Source: Bacteroidota bacterium
GTDB taxonomy: Bacteria > Bacteroidota > Bacteroidia > UKL13-3
Reading direction: 5' to 3'
Assembly: GCA_013298895.1 (NCBI GenBank)
Contig: JAAFJM010000005.1
Span: 42,229 to 106,228, forward strand
Length of the DNA: 64,000 bases
The stretch's first letter is position 1. Each line of letters begins with the position of its first letter. This document shows, piece after piece, positions 25,979 to 35,515 of this stretch. The translations under genes were made by a program, and so were the position numbers. The notes beneath the pieces were generated by a model, which did no database searches, was not told the origin of the DNA, and was given only the letters and a program-made list of their open reading frames with translations.

Positions 25979-27010
25979 TTACTTATTAATTTTTAGCTTG
26001 GCTAATTGTTTTATCAAACCCGGTCCACCATATATAAAACCTGTGTAAATTTGAATTAAACTAGCACCTGCATTTATTTTTTCTTGCCCGGTTTGAGCTG
26101 AATGAATACCACCAACTCCAATTACTGGAATTTGGTTATTCGATTTTTGCTTGATATAAGCCAAAATTTCGGTTGATTTTTCACTTAAAATTTTTCCGCT
26201 TAATCCACCTGCGCCCATTTGTTCCACTTCGGTTTTTGCAGTTACTAAATTATCACGGCTAATGGTAGTATTGGTTGCCACCAAGCCATCAATACCAGTT
26301 GATTGAACTATTTCAATTACATCATCTAACTGCGATTGGGTTAAATCGGGTGCTATTTTTAACAAAATGGGTTTTTGAATATTGCCTTTGGCAATAAAAT
26401 TTTTACGCTCTTCCATTAAAGCTAAAAGTATTTCAGAAAGAGGCTTTTTATCCTGCAACTCACGCAAGTTTGGTGTGTTGGGCGAGCTCACATTTACTAC
26501 AAAATAATCAACCAATTGATATAAACCTACAAAACATTTTAGGTAATCGTCTTTGGCATTTTCGTTGGGCGTAACTTTATTTTTACCAATATTTCCACCA
26601 ACAATTAATTCAGCAGGACGGTTAATTAGCCTTTGTTTTATAACCTCTAAACCATCGTTATTAAAACCCATTCGGTTAATAATACATTCGTCTTTTGGCA
26701 AACGGAACAAACGAGGTTTATCGTTACCACTTTGTGGCAATGGAGTTACAGTGCCTATTTCTACAAAACCAAAACCAAGCGAACTTAACTCATTTAAATA
26801 CTTAGCATTCTTATCGAAACCCGCAGCTAATCCAATGGGATTATAAAAGTTTAAGCCTAAAAACTGAACTGGATTTTTTACCCTGAAAATACTAGAAACA
26901 ATTTGACGAACAAACGGAACTTTACAAAGTATTTGGTAAGAATTTAACGAAAAATAATGGGCAGTTTCTGCCGGCATTATAAAAAGGAATTTGAGAAGTA
27001 ATTTGTACAA
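25979..27010 (-). CDS. pyrD: Dihydroorotate dehydrogenase (quinone), class 2
   Basis: A 343-residue FMN enzyme that oxidises dihydroorotate to orotate in pyrimidine synthesis and passes electrons to quinone. The N-terminal helical membrane-association part precedes NPIGLAAGFDKNA. NVSSPNTPNLRELQ carries the catalytic Ser expected of class 2 enzymes; ATNTTISRDN, GAGGLSGKIL and PVIGVGGIHSAQ complete the FMN site. Full length. Confidence 0.95.
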   Translation of the reverse strand: MYKLLLKFLFIMPAETAHYFSLNSYQILCKVPFVRQIVSSIFRVKNPVQFLGLNFYNPIGLAAGFDKNAKYLNELSSLGFGFVEIGTVTPLPQSGNDKPRLFRLPKDECIINRMGFNNDGLEVIKQRLINRPAELIVGGNIGKNKVTPNENAKDDYLKCFVGLYQLVDYFVVNVSSPNTPNLRELQDKKPLSEILLALMEERKNFIAKGNIQKPILLKIAPDLTQSQLDDVIEIVQSTGIDGLVATNTTISRDNLVTAKTEVEQMGAGGLSGKILSEKSTEILAYIKQKSNNQIPVIGVGGIHSAQTGQEKINAGASLIQIYTGFIYGGPGLIKQLAKLKINK

Positions 27011-27027
27011 AGCGCTATAATTTTGGG

Positions 27028-27035
27028 CAAAAGTA
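27028..27035 (-). promoter_or_regulatory. -7 promoter box for pyrD
   Basis: TACTTTTG on the minus strand matches TAnnTTTG, 17 bases before the ATG. Confidence 0.55.
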
Positions 27036-27168
27036 CATTGCTTATTTGTAACTTTAAAATGATTTTTAGTTCAACGATTTAAAACTTAAACCATTACTTA
27101 ATTTTTAAAATAGGGAGTGTAACTAAATTTGGCTTAATTCGTTTATAGTTTTACAAACCAAAACTTTT

Positions 27169-27900
27169 ATGAAACACTTTTTTACTTGTTTACTAATGCT
27201 ATGGGCTAGCCTACTTATGGCGCAGCAAAGCAAAGAGTTAAAAGGTTTTGTTAAAAACGATATTGGACAAACGTTATCATTTTCAATAATTTATAACACC
27301 AATACCAAACAAACTTATTCTGCCAATCAATTTGGTGCTTTTGTAATGGAGGCTAGCTTAGGTGATAGTTTGTTGGTTTCAAGGATTTCGTATAAAGCTG
27401 ATACGGTATTAATTACCAAAGCCATTTTTTATGAAATAAAACCATTTGATATTATTTTAAAACGAAAAGAAACCATTTTACGCGATGTAAGGGTAAACTC
27501 TCGCCATAAAAACGATTCATTGGCTAAAGTGTACGCCAATTTAATGAAACACGATACTTTATTGAACAATAATAAAAAAGCTGAAAATGCTCGCGAAATG
27601 GCTAAGCCTAAACTTATTTCAAATGGCGGAATTGGTGTAGAAGGTTTGATTTATAAAACTTGGTACAAATATTCAGAAGCGGGAAAAAGTAATGAAAAAC
27701 TTTTGAAGATTATCAGTATTTATAACGAATCGGTAAAGTTAGATGATAAACTAAGTATAGCATTTATTATGAAAACAACTGGTGTAAACGAGAAAAAAGC
27801 TGAATTTATAAAAACCAATTGCATCAAAACCAAACTTCATGGAAATAGCAATTACAATGATTACGATTTAATATTGGCTTTAAAAGCATGTGCGGAGTAA
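27169..27900 (+). CDS. Exported protein with carboxypeptidase-regulatory-like N-terminal domain
   Basis: A 243-residue protein with a signal peptide (cleavage near LMAQQ). Residues about 23-105 (LKGFVKNDIGQTLSFSIIYN to ILKRKETILRDVRV) look like the beta-sandwich found at the start of TonB-dependent receptors and other Bacteroidota envelope proteins. The remainder is helical and charged (HKNDSLAKVYANLMKHDTLL) without a known domain. Function unknown; probably periplasmic. Confidence 0.6.
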   Translation: MKHFFTCLLMLWASLLMAQQSKELKGFVKNDIGQTLSFSIIYNTNTKQTYSANQFGAFVMEASLGDSLLVSRISYKADTVLITKAIFYEIKPFDIILKRKETILRDVRVNSRHKNDSLAKVYANLMKHDTLLNNNKKAENAREMAKPKLISNGGIGVEGLIYKTWYKYSEAGKSNEKLLKIISIYNESVKLDDKLSIAFIMKTTGVNEKKAEFIKTNCIKTKLHGNSNYNDYDLILALKACAE

Positions 27901-27944
27901 ATTATTTAAGTTTTTATAAAGGAAAAATGAAATAAATTTAACCT

Positions 27945-28553
27945 ATGAGATTGCTCAGAATTTTAATATTTTCTAGTATACTTTTACCATTGTACACATG
28001 CAAAAAAGAAAGTAATAATTTAAAAAAAATTGAAACCAAAATAGATTCAGTAAATATTCAAAATGCCTATTTAATAAAGTATGATAGCTTATCCAATTTT
28101 TTTTACCAAATGTTAGGCGAAAATAGCAACTATTTTATAACTACTAAAATAAATGAAGATATCAATATTGATACTTTAAATAGTATTTTGAAAGAGTGGC
28201 CATATATTTCAATTACTTATAAAGAAAACTTTGACACTTCGTTTTTAAGGAAAAATTGTCCTGATTACAAATTAAATGATTTTGCCTTTTATCATTTTAT
28301 TGAGTTGGTATCATATAAAATAGATTCAAATGCTTACGTATTTAACGAATCAGGTTTTTTAAGACAAGCTCCTTTCAATTATTGTGGAACTTTAATTGAA
28401 ACAATAAATGGTAAAACATTAGAGGTACGAGTTCCTAAGAGTTTTACAGTTATTTATGATAAAGAAGTAATAATTGATTTTGGTAAAAGATGCTATGGCT
28501 CTCAATGTCAAATAGGTTGTTCAGCATATTTAAAAAGAATAGAATACAAATAA
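27945..28553 (+). CDS. Predicted lipoprotein, unknown
   Basis: A 202-residue protein beginning MRLLRILIFSSILLPLYTC, a lipoprotein-type signal with Cys at residue 19 followed by KKES. There are several later cysteines (CPDY, NYCG, RCYGSQCQIGC) that could form disulfides. No family recognised. It follows the previous gene by 44 bases on the same strand. Confidence 0.65.
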   Translation: MRLLRILIFSSILLPLYTCKKESNNLKKIETKIDSVNIQNAYLIKYDSLSNFFYQMLGENSNYFITTKINEDINIDTLNSILKEWPYISITYKENFDTSFLRKNCPDYKLNDFAFYHFIELVSYKIDSNAYVFNESGFLRQAPFNYCGTLIETINGKTLEVRVPKSFTVIYDKEVIIDFGKRCYGSQCQIGCSAYLKRIEYK

Positions 28554-28558
28554 AACTA

Positions 28559-28873
28559 TCATTTATTCTCTAAAGATAACTCCAAGTCGCTTACAACTTT
28601 ATTTTGCATAACATGCATTTTAACAATCTCTTCTACCCTATCAATTGTAACGTTTCCATAATAAGTTCCTTCAGGATAAATTACCAAAGCAGGACCATTT
28701 TTACATTCGTCTAAACAGCCAGCACGTTGTGCACGCACTTTGCCCTGAAGACTATTTTCTTTTAAAACTTCTCTAAATTTTTCAACCAAAGCCATACCGC
28801 GCTCTTGTCCGCAGCAAACTTTCCCTTCGCCCTTTTGATTGGCGCAAATAAATATATGTTTATCGTATTTCAT
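28559..28873 (-). CDS. Thioredoxin-like [2Fe-2S] ferredoxin
   Basis: A 104-residue ferredoxin of the NuoE-like/Azotobacter shethna-type fold. Cysteines follow the expected pattern: ICANQKGEGKVCC in the N-terminal part and AGCLDECKNGPALVIYPEG in the second, with YYGNVT after. It is probably a small electron carrier; the partner is unknown. It lies downstream of the MazG-like gene on the same strand, separated by word repeats. Confidence 0.88.
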   Translation of the reverse strand: MKYDKHIFICANQKGEGKVCCGQERGMALVEKFREVLKENSLQGKVRAQRAGCLDECKNGPALVIYPEGTYYGNVTIDRVEEIVKMHVMQNKVVSDLELSLENK

Positions 28874-28995
28874 GTTCTAGATTATTTTTTGATTATTTGA
28901 TTTAGTGATTTGGAGATTTCTTATATTGATGAATTGTTGTATTGCCTAATTGTTTCAATTCACAATTCAACATTCATAATTCAACATTCATAATT
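28874..28995. repeat. Word-repeat spacer
   Basis: A 122-base spacer with TTGATTATTTGATTTAGTG, GATTTGGAGATTT and CAATTCAACATTCATAATTC, the last nearly duplicated in tandem. GATTTGGAGATTT recurs inverted near 11765. Confidence 0.6.
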
Positions 28996-29322
28996 TCAAA
29001 TTAGTTTCTCATTCTCTAAATGCCTTGTAGCATCTCTGTTGGTTTTTTTAGCCATGTTTTTTTCAAAAGCTGTTGTTAAATCTACTCCTGTTTGATTGGC
29101 CAAACAAATTAAAACCCAAAGCACATCAGCCATTTCATCGGCTAGGTCTTTGTCTTTTTCATTGGCCTTAAAACTTTGTTCGCCATATTTACGAGCCATA
29201 ATACGAGCCAACTCCCCAACTTCTTCCATTAAAATTGCAGTATTGGTCAATTCGTTAAAATACCTAACTCCAATGGTTTTTATCCATTCATCCACCTGTT
29301 TTTGTGCTTCACTAATTTGCAT
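28996..29322 (-). CDS. MazG-like nucleotide pyrophosphohydrolase
   Basis: A 108-residue all-alpha NTP pyrophosphatase. The metal-binding EExxE motif is seen as EEVGELARI (about residues 28-36) and the second as DLADEMADVLWVL (about 58-70). It probably hydrolyses non-standard or excess nucleoside triphosphates (dUTPase/MazG group). Usual length for the single-domain form. Confidence 0.88.
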   Translation of the reverse strand: MQISEAQKQVDEWIKTIGVRYFNELTNTAILMEEVGELARIMARKYGEQSFKANEKDKDLADEMADVLWVLICLANQTGVDLTTAFEKNMAKKTNRDATRHLENEKLI

Positions 29323-29446
29323 TTTTTATAAAAATTATAGGGCGAATTTATAGTTTATAACACATTAATCAGAATTGGTTTTTGGTTTCTAAAATTTAAT
29401 TTTTTGTTTTGCTCATAATTTCCGTATTTGAGTGCAAATAAATTTC

Positions 29447-31120
29447 ATGATGAATCAAAAATCAAATAATCAAAAATCACATTTATACACCCTTATCACG
29501 GTGTTCTTTTTTTGGGGCTTCATTGGAGCTTCAAACGGAGTTTTTATTCCATTTTGCAAAGCAAAATTTGGATTAGATCAATTTCAAAGTCAATTAATTG
29601 ATTTTGCATTTTATGGAGCCTATTACATTGGAGCACTTTTACTTTTTATTTTTAGTAGTGTTTTAAAAAGCGATATTTTAAATGCTTGGGGATTTAAAAA
29701 AGGAATTATAAATGGTTTACTAATAAGTACTTTTGGTGCAGCTGCTATGATTTTTGCAGTTACTCAAGGTAGTTACTTAATGATTTTAGGCGCATTGTTT
29801 ATTGTAGCAATTGGTTTTTCATTGCAACAAACTTCAGCACAACCATTTGCCGCATCGCTAGGTGAACCAAGTTCGGCTAGTAATAGATTAAACCTAGCTG
29901 GAGGTGTAAATTCGTTAGGAACCACCATTGGCCCAATTGTGGTTTCAGGTGCTTTATTTGGAGTGGTAGCTGGAGTTAACGATGATTTTATTAAAGAGTA
30001 TGCTCAAAAAGAAGGTTCGTTAAATTCTATGAAAACCCTTTACATGTTTGTTGGTGGGTTGTTTTTATTGGCAGCAGCATTATTCTATTTTTCAAAAAAA
30101 TTACCTTCAGGCAAAAGCGATGCAACATTTGCACCTGCTAATAAAGCCATGACAACATTGATTGCAATTACAGTAATTTTAGCAATTATTTTTGCATACA
30201 TCTTTTCAAGATATGAAGATGCCTCGTTTATTGAACATTATATTACCAATAAAGAAAAAGATTATTTAGGATTGGCTTTAACCATTACCACTTTATTAGT
30301 GGTAGTTTTTGGTTTATTGTTTGCAAATTTTTCGGCACAAAAAAAACCAGAAGGTTGGGGAGCCATGAAATACTCACAATTGGTTTTGGGAATGTTAGGT
30401 ATTTTTACTTATGTAGGCGTAGAAGTAACCATAGGTAGTAATTTAGGAGAACTATTAAAAACACCAGAATTTGGCAGTATTACAGGGCCAGACTTGGCTC
30501 CATTTATGTCAATGTATTGGGGAAGTTTAATGATTGGTCGTTGGGCTGGAGCTATTTCAGTTTTCAATCCTTCAAATAGTTTAAAGAAAATTTTATTAAT
30601 TGTTGTTCCTTATGTTGCTTTTGGAGTGGTATTAACTGCAAATGCAATTTCAGGTCAAAATATTGAACCACTTTATGCTTATGCTGTAGTAGTTGCGTTC
30701 CAAATTTTAGGTTTCTTTTTAGGTAAAGATAAACCTGCTCGCACCTTATTAATATTTGGATTGATGGGAATGATTGGAATGATAATAGGTTTATTAAGTT
30801 CAGGCACAATAGCAACTTATGCATTCATGAGCGGTGGATTGGCTTGCAGTATCATGTGGCCTTCTATTTTCTCTTTGGCAATAGCAGGTTTAGGTAAATA
30901 CACAAGCCAAGGTTCTGCATTTTTGGTTATGATGATTTTGGGTGGTGGAATTATTCCTCCATTACAAGGAAAAATATCTGACATTATTGGTATCCATGCA
31001 TCTTATTTTATACCAGTAATTTGTTTTGCATACCTTGCATTTTTTGCCTTTAGAGCAAAAGCAATTTTAAAAGCGCAAGGCATTGACGAAGATGAATTAG
31101 AAACATCAGGAGGACATTAA
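29447..31120 (+). CDS. FucP-type sugar MFS transporter
   Basis: A 557-residue inner-membrane transporter of the fucose/glucose/galactose:H+ symporter group. It starts with [25 protein letters not shown] and has the [36 protein letters not shown] stretch typical of the family (positions about 145-180). There are about 12 hydrophobic segments with an enlarged central loop region. A GTG at 29432 is possible; ATG 29447 is chosen, with 29450 equally likely. Monocistronic. Confidence 0.9.
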   Translation: MMNQKSNNQKSHLYTLITVFFFWGFIGASNGVFIPFCKAKFGLDQFQSQLIDFAFYGAYYIGALLLFIFSSVLKSDILNAWGFKKGIINGLLISTFGAAAMIFAVTQGSYLMILGALFIVAIGFSLQQTSAQPFAASLGEPSSASNRLNLAGGVNSLGTTIGPIVVSGALFGVVAGVNDDFIKEYAQKEGSLNSMKTLYMFVGGLFLLAAALFYFSKKLPSGKSDATFAPANKAMTTLIAITVILAIIFAYIFSRYEDASFIEHYITNKEKDYLGLALTITTLLVVVFGLLFANFSAQKKPEGWGAMKYSQLVLGMLGIFTYVGVEVTIGSNLGELLKTPEFGSITGPDLAPFMSMYWGSLMIGRWAGAISVFNPSNSLKKILLIVVPYVAFGVVLTANAISGQNIEPLYAYAVVVAFQILGFFLGKDKPARTLLIFGLMGMIGMIIGLLSSGTIATYAFMSGGLACSIMWPSIFSLAIAGLGKYTSQGSAFLVMMILGGGIIPPLQGKISDIIGIHASYFIPVICFAYLAFFAFRAKAILKAQGIDEDELETSGGH

Positions 31121-31187
31121 ATCTTAAATAATTCAAAAAGATTATAAACAAAATATTGATTAAAAGTTAATTCGATTTTTTTAATAA

Positions 31188-32684
31188 ATGAAAGTTTTAC
31201 TTGTATATCCAGAAATGCCAGACTCGTTTTATGCTTTTAAGCATTTAACCTCCTTGGTAGGTAAAAAGGCTGCATTTCCTCCATTGGGCTTGCTAACAGT
31301 AGCTGCCATGCTGCCCGAAAAATGGGAAAGAAAACTGATAGACTTAAATGTAAAACCTTTACTTGATTCGGATATTAAGTGGGCTGATTTGGTTTTTCTT
31401 TCTGCCATGAATGTGCAAGAAGAATCAGTAAGGCAAATAGTTGAACAGTGTAATAAAAACAAAACCAAAATTGTAGCAGGCGGTCCACTTTTTACACATG
31501 AACACGATAGGTTTGAAGGAATAGATTATTTTGTTTTGAATGAGGCAGAAATAACATTACCACCATTTTTAGCCGATCTTGAACAAGGAAACCCAAAACC
31601 AATTTATCAATCGGAGGAGTTTGCCGATATAAGCACAACTCCACCTCCACAAATGGAATTGATAAACATGAGTGATTACTTGTATGCCATTGTTCAGTAT
31701 TCAAGAGGTTGTCCTTATCTATGTGATTTTTGCGATGTTACCGCTTTATTTGGTCGCAAACCAAGAACAAAATCAGCAGAACAAATTATTGCGGAGTTAG
31801 AAGTTATAAACCGCGATGGAAATACACAAATGGTGTTATTTGCCGATGATAATTTGATTGGAAATAAAAAAGTATTAAAGGCAGATTTGCTTCCTGCACT
31901 TATTAATTGGCGGAAAAAGATAAACCCTGGTTTTTATTTTGCAACTCAACTTACAGTAAACTTGGCCGATGATGAAGAGTTAATGCAACTTTTATTAGAG
32001 GCCAAATTTGGAAATGTATTTATTGGCATAGAAACACCTCAAGAAGATAGTTTAAAGCTATCGCACAAAAACCAAAACTTAAAACGAAATCTGTTAGAAA
32101 CCATTCATAAAATTCATAAAGCAGGTTTTATTATTGCAGGTGGTTTTATTGTGGGTTTTGATACAGATACCGATAAAAGTTTTGATGAAATGATTGAATT
32201 TATTCAAGAAAGTGGAATTCCTTTGCCAATAGTAAATGTATTAAAAGCCCCGCCTGGAACAGCTTTGTTTGACAGAATGAAAAGAGAAAACCGACTTTCT
32301 AGGCATTTTACTTTTTCGGAAGGAGAAACAAATGTAATTCCAGTTATGGGTGCCGAAAAATTAAAAGATGGTTTTGTACATGTGGTTTCAAATATTTACC
32401 CGCCTGAACATGCTTATAAGCGCATTATCACCTTTTTAAAACAACATGAATTTGCAAAAACTTCAACAAGAGTAAAAGTTAATTATACTTTTTCTCAATT
32501 GTATAATTATGCAAAAGCCATTATTAAATTATATGTGTTTGATAAGGATAGAAAATACTATTGGAAAATCATGGCATGGACATTTAAAAATAAACGCAAC
32601 CATCTTGATTTAGCTGTTTTGTATGGAATGATGTTGTATCAATTAAGAGAAAATCACAAAGAAATAGTTAATAGACTTAATTAA
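31188..32684 (+). CDS. B12-binding radical SAM protein (DUF4070 type)
   Basis: A 498-residue enzyme. Residues 1-140 form a cobalamin-binding-like fold (VLLVYPEMPDSFYAF, then IVAGGPLFTH). The radical SAM cluster motif CPYLCDFC is near residue 176, followed by FADDNLIGN, FIGIETP and GFIVGFDTDT. The C-terminal part beyond residue 370 matches the DUF4070 region found in hopanoid- and lipid-modifying radical SAM enzymes. The classic DxHxxG B12 base-off motif is not seen, so cobalamin binding may be lost. Reaction unknown. Confidence 0.85.
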   Translation: MKVLLVYPEMPDSFYAFKHLTSLVGKKAAFPPLGLLTVAAMLPEKWERKLIDLNVKPLLDSDIKWADLVFLSAMNVQEESVRQIVEQCNKNKTKIVAGGPLFTHEHDRFEGIDYFVLNEAEITLPPFLADLEQGNPKPIYQSEEFADISTTPPPQMELINMSDYLYAIVQYSRGCPYLCDFCDVTALFGRKPRTKSAEQIIAELEVINRDGNTQMVLFADDNLIGNKKVLKADLLPALINWRKKINPGFYFATQLTVNLADDEELMQLLLEAKFGNVFIGIETPQEDSLKLSHKNQNLKRNLLETIHKIHKAGFIIAGGFIVGFDTDTDKSFDEMIEFIQESGIPLPIVNVLKAPPGTALFDRMKRENRLSRHFTFSEGETNVIPVMGAEKLKDGFVHVVSNIYPPEHAYKRIITFLKQHEFAKTSTRVKVNYTFSQLYNYAKAIIKLYVFDKDRKYYWKIMAWTFKNKRNHLDLAVLYGMMLYQLRENHKEIVNRLN

Positions 32685-32711
32685 TTTAGCAACTAAAAAT
32701 AAAACAATCAA

Positions 32712-33326
32712 ATGAAAACAAAATTCTTTCTTTTAGTATTATTAACAGGAGTAATTTCTAGTTTTACTATTGCTCAAACAGTAACAGATTATTCAAAACT
32801 ATCTAAGCAACACAATATCTATTTTGGCTTTGGTAGTGGCTTAAATTACAATTGTGGACTAATTGGGTTAAAGTTAACAGGTAGAGTTACTGAAACAGTC
32901 CTGATTGATGCCTCGGCAGGAATTGGTTCATGGGGTAATAAACTGGGTTTAGGTATTATTTTAAATGCAAAAAACGAAAATGCTTGGTGTCCAATTATAA
33001 GTTTTTCTCGAGCAACAGGTATTGACAAAGTTCCGCTTGAAGTAGAAGTAACAAGCCCCTCAGGAGTAAAAAGTAGAAGTACCTATGATATTAATTACAA
33101 ACCTGCTAATATGGTTAATATTGGTGTTCAACGCCAATGGATTAGGCCTCAAGGTAACAGAATTACACTTGAACTTGGATATTCTATTTTAGTAAGTGGT
33201 GGCGAATACTCTTTAAGCGACCAAGGGCTTGGATTAACAATTGCTGATACCATGAAACCTGTATTTGACCTATTAAAACCAGGAGGAATTACAGTAGGAT
33301 TTGGGTATTATTTTGCTTTAAAATAA
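32712..33326 (+). CDS. Predicted outer-membrane barrel protein
   Basis: A 204-residue protein with a signal peptide ending IAQT and many alternating hydrophobic strands (YFGFGSGLNYNCGLIGLKLTG and later), finishing GYYFALK. Probably a small outer-membrane beta barrel. No family recognised. It follows the radical SAM gene by 27 bases, likely one transcript. Confidence 0.6.
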   Translation: MKTKFFLLVLLTGVISSFTIAQTVTDYSKLSKQHNIYFGFGSGLNYNCGLIGLKLTGRVTETVLIDASAGIGSWGNKLGLGIILNAKNENAWCPIISFSRATGIDKVPLEVEVTSPSGVKSRSTYDINYKPANMVNIGVQRQWIRPQGNRITLELGYSILVSGGEYSLSDQGLGLTIADTMKPVFDLLKPGGITVGFGYYFALK

Positions 33327-33357
33327 TGTTCATAATATTAAACTTCTTACTTTAAAA

Positions 33358-33390
33358 AATAAAGCTCATCAATAATTGGTGGGCTTTATT
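33358..33390 (+). terminator. Terminator after the barrel gene
   Basis: Thirteen-base stem AATAAAGCTCATC (33358-33370) / GGTGGGCTTTATT (33378-33390) with two G-U pairs, followed by T4. Confidence 0.85.
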
Positions 33391-33452
33391 TTTGCTTTAT
33401 TGTTAAAATTGTCCGCTTGTGTAAACAAACAAAGTCAAACGTAGTTTAAATT

Positions 33453-33460
33453 TATATTTG
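33453..33460 (+). promoter_or_regulatory. -7 promoter box of the ABC exporter operon
   Basis: TATATTTG, a perfect TAnnTTTG match, 11 bases before the ATG of the ATPase gene. Confidence 0.6.
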
Positions 33461-33471
33461 GCGCTCTTAAA

Positions 33472-34131
33472 ATGATTGAATTAAAAAATATACAGAAATC
33501 GTACACCGTAGGTGATAATAAAATGAAAGTGCTTAAAGGCATAGACATGAAGGTAAACGAAGGTGAAATGGTTTCTATTATGGGCTCTTCGGGAAGCGGG
33601 AAATCAACTTTACTTAATATTTTAGGTATCTTAGATAGCTACGATGCTGGTGAATATCGCCTAGGAGGCACTTTAATTCAGCATTTAAACGAAACCAAAG
33701 CAGCCAAATTGCGCAATCAGTATATTGGTTTTGTGTTTCAATCGTTTAACTTAATTTCATTTAAAAATGCAATGGAAAATGTGGCCTTGCCGTTATACTA
33801 TCAAAATATAAGTAGTAAAAAACGCAATGCCATTGCTTTAGAATATTTAGAAAAAGTAGGTTTAAGAGATTGGGCTAAACACATGCCTAATGAAATGAGT
33901 GGTGGACAAAAGCAACGCGTAGCAATTGCCAGGGCATTGATTACTCAACCTAAAATGATTTTAGCCGATGAACCCACGGGAGCATTAGATACACAAACCA
34001 GTTACGATGTAATGAATTTGCTAAAAGAGGTAAATAAAAGTGGCATTACAGTAGTGATTGTAACTCACGAGCACGATATAGCCGATATGACTGATAGAGT
34101 GATTCGGTTGAAGGATGGATTGATATTATAA
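33472..34131 (+). CDS. MacB/LolD-type ABC transporter ATPase
   Basis: A 219-residue ATP-binding subunit. Walker [10 protein letters not shown] is at 38-46, the Q loop in FVFQSFNLI, the signature [15 protein letters not shown], Walker [13 protein letters not shown] and the switch His in VTHEHD. The type drives mechanotransmission transporters (MacB, LolCDE, FtsEX). First gene of a five-gene operon with two permeases and an adaptor, so an exporter or stress-responsive extrusion system is likely. Confidence 0.92.
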   Translation: MIELKNIQKSYTVGDNKMKVLKGIDMKVNEGEMVSIMGSSGSGKSTLLNILGILDSYDAGEYRLGGTLIQHLNETKAAKLRNQYIGFVFQSFNLISFKNAMENVALPLYYQNISSKKRNAIALEYLEKVGLRDWAKHMPNEMSGGQKQRVAIARALITQPKMILADEPTGALDTQTSYDVMNLLKEVNKSGITVVIVTHEHDIADMTDRVIRLKDGLIL

Positions 34132-34150
34132 AAATGCGGAGTTCGAAATA

Positions 34151-35383
34151 ATGTTTGATATAGATAAATGGCAAGAAATATTTGCGTCTATTAGCAAAAA
34201 TAGACTCCGCACTTTCCTTACAGGATTTAGTGTGGCTTGGGGTATTTTTATGCTCATAGTTTTACTAGGTGCAGGCAATGGTTTGGGCAATGGAGTAAAA
34301 TTCCAATTCTCGCACGATGCTGTGAATAGCGTTTGGTTCAATAACGGACGCACTTCGGTAGCTTACGATGGCATTCAACCGGGCAGAGATATAAAACTTA
34401 CTAATCAAGATTACGAATCGATTGGTAAAAGCGTAAAAACCATTGAACACCTTTCGCCAAGATTACAACTGTGGGATGTAAATCAATACAATTATAAAAA
34501 TCGTTATGGTAGCTTTAGCACCAAAGGCTGCAATTACGATATGATTTATGCTGAAAAAATTGAAGTACAAAAAGGCCGATTTGTAAATGAATTAGACATA
34601 AAAGAGTGCCGAAAAGTTTGTGCTATTGGTCAACAATTAGTTGATGAATTATTTAAAACAGAAGAACCAGTTAATCAATTAATCAATATCAATAATATTC
34701 CATTCAAAGTTATAGGTGTTTTTAAAGATGCCGGTGGACCTGACGATAACAGAAGAGCTTATATTCCAATAAGTACTTCGCAACGTGTGTTTGGAAATGA
34801 TAATAAGTTAGACCAAATCATTTTTACTTTACCCGAATCGGATATGGACAAAAGCGAAACCATAAAAGATGAAGTTTATAAAGTATTGGCGCAAAAACAT
34901 CATTTTGACCCAAAAGACCAAAAAGCTGTTTTTGTTTGGAATAATGTAACTGAATTTAAGCGTATCATGGGTTTAATAAATGGCATTCAATTGTTTGTTT
35001 GGATTATAGGAATAGGTACTTTAATTGCTGGAATTGTAGGTGTAAGTAATATTATGATGATAGTGGTAAAAGAACGCACCAAAGAAATTGGAATTAGAAA
35101 AGCATTAGGCGCCACACCGTTTAATATTATATCATTAATTATTCAGGAAAGTATTTTTATAACAGCGCTATCTGGTTATATTGGAATGATGCTCGGAATT
35201 GGCGTATTAGAATTAGCTCAAAAATATATTCCCGATAGTGACTTTTTTAGAAAACCTGAAGTTGAATTTAAAGTGGTGATGGTAGCTTTGGGAGTATTGA
35301 TATTAGCAGGACTTTTGGCAGGGTTTTTCCCCGCACGAAGAGCAGCAAAAATTGAACCTATTGAAGCCTTGAGAGCGGAGTAA
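34151..35383 (+). CDS. MacB-like ABC permease, copy 1
   Basis: A 410-residue permease with one N-terminal helix (TFLTGFSVAWGIFMLIVLL), a large periplasmic MacB core domain (about 45-270) and three C-terminal helices (about 280-400) ending PARRAAKIEPIEALRAE. It starts 19 bases after the ATPase. It is a clear paralog of the permease encoded next and the two probably form a heterodimer. Confidence 0.9.
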   Translation: MFDIDKWQEIFASISKNRLRTFLTGFSVAWGIFMLIVLLGAGNGLGNGVKFQFSHDAVNSVWFNNGRTSVAYDGIQPGRDIKLTNQDYESIGKSVKTIEHLSPRLQLWDVNQYNYKNRYGSFSTKGCNYDMIYAEKIEVQKGRFVNELDIKECRKVCAIGQQLVDELFKTEEPVNQLININNIPFKVIGVFKDAGGPDDNRRAYIPISTSQRVFGNDNKLDQIIFTLPESDMDKSETIKDEVYKVLAQKHHFDPKDQKAVFVWNNVTEFKRIMGLINGIQLFVWIIGIGTLIAGIVGVSNIMMIVVKERTKEIGIRKALGATPFNIISLIIQESIFITALSGYIGMMLGIGVLELAQKYIPDSDFFRKPEVEFKVVMVALGVLILAGLLAGFFPARRAAKIEPIEALRAE

Positions 35384-35386
35384 ATT

Positions 35387-35501
35387 GGCTTCTGGCAACT
35401 AGCCTCTAGCCACTGGCAAAAAACAATTAGTTCTAAATGATTACATAAACAAAAATAGAATAAAATAATTGGCTAGGTGCTAGAGGCCAGCAGCTAGCAG
35501 C
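35387..35501. repeat. Inverted pair of CTGGC/CTAGC-word repeats
   Basis: GGCTTCTGGCAACTAGCC begins three bases after the stop of permease 1; a near-inverse copy (GCTAGAGGCCAGCAGCTAGC) ends about 15 bases before the start of permease 2. Confidence 0.6.
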
Positions 35502-35515
35502 AAAAAAAAATAACC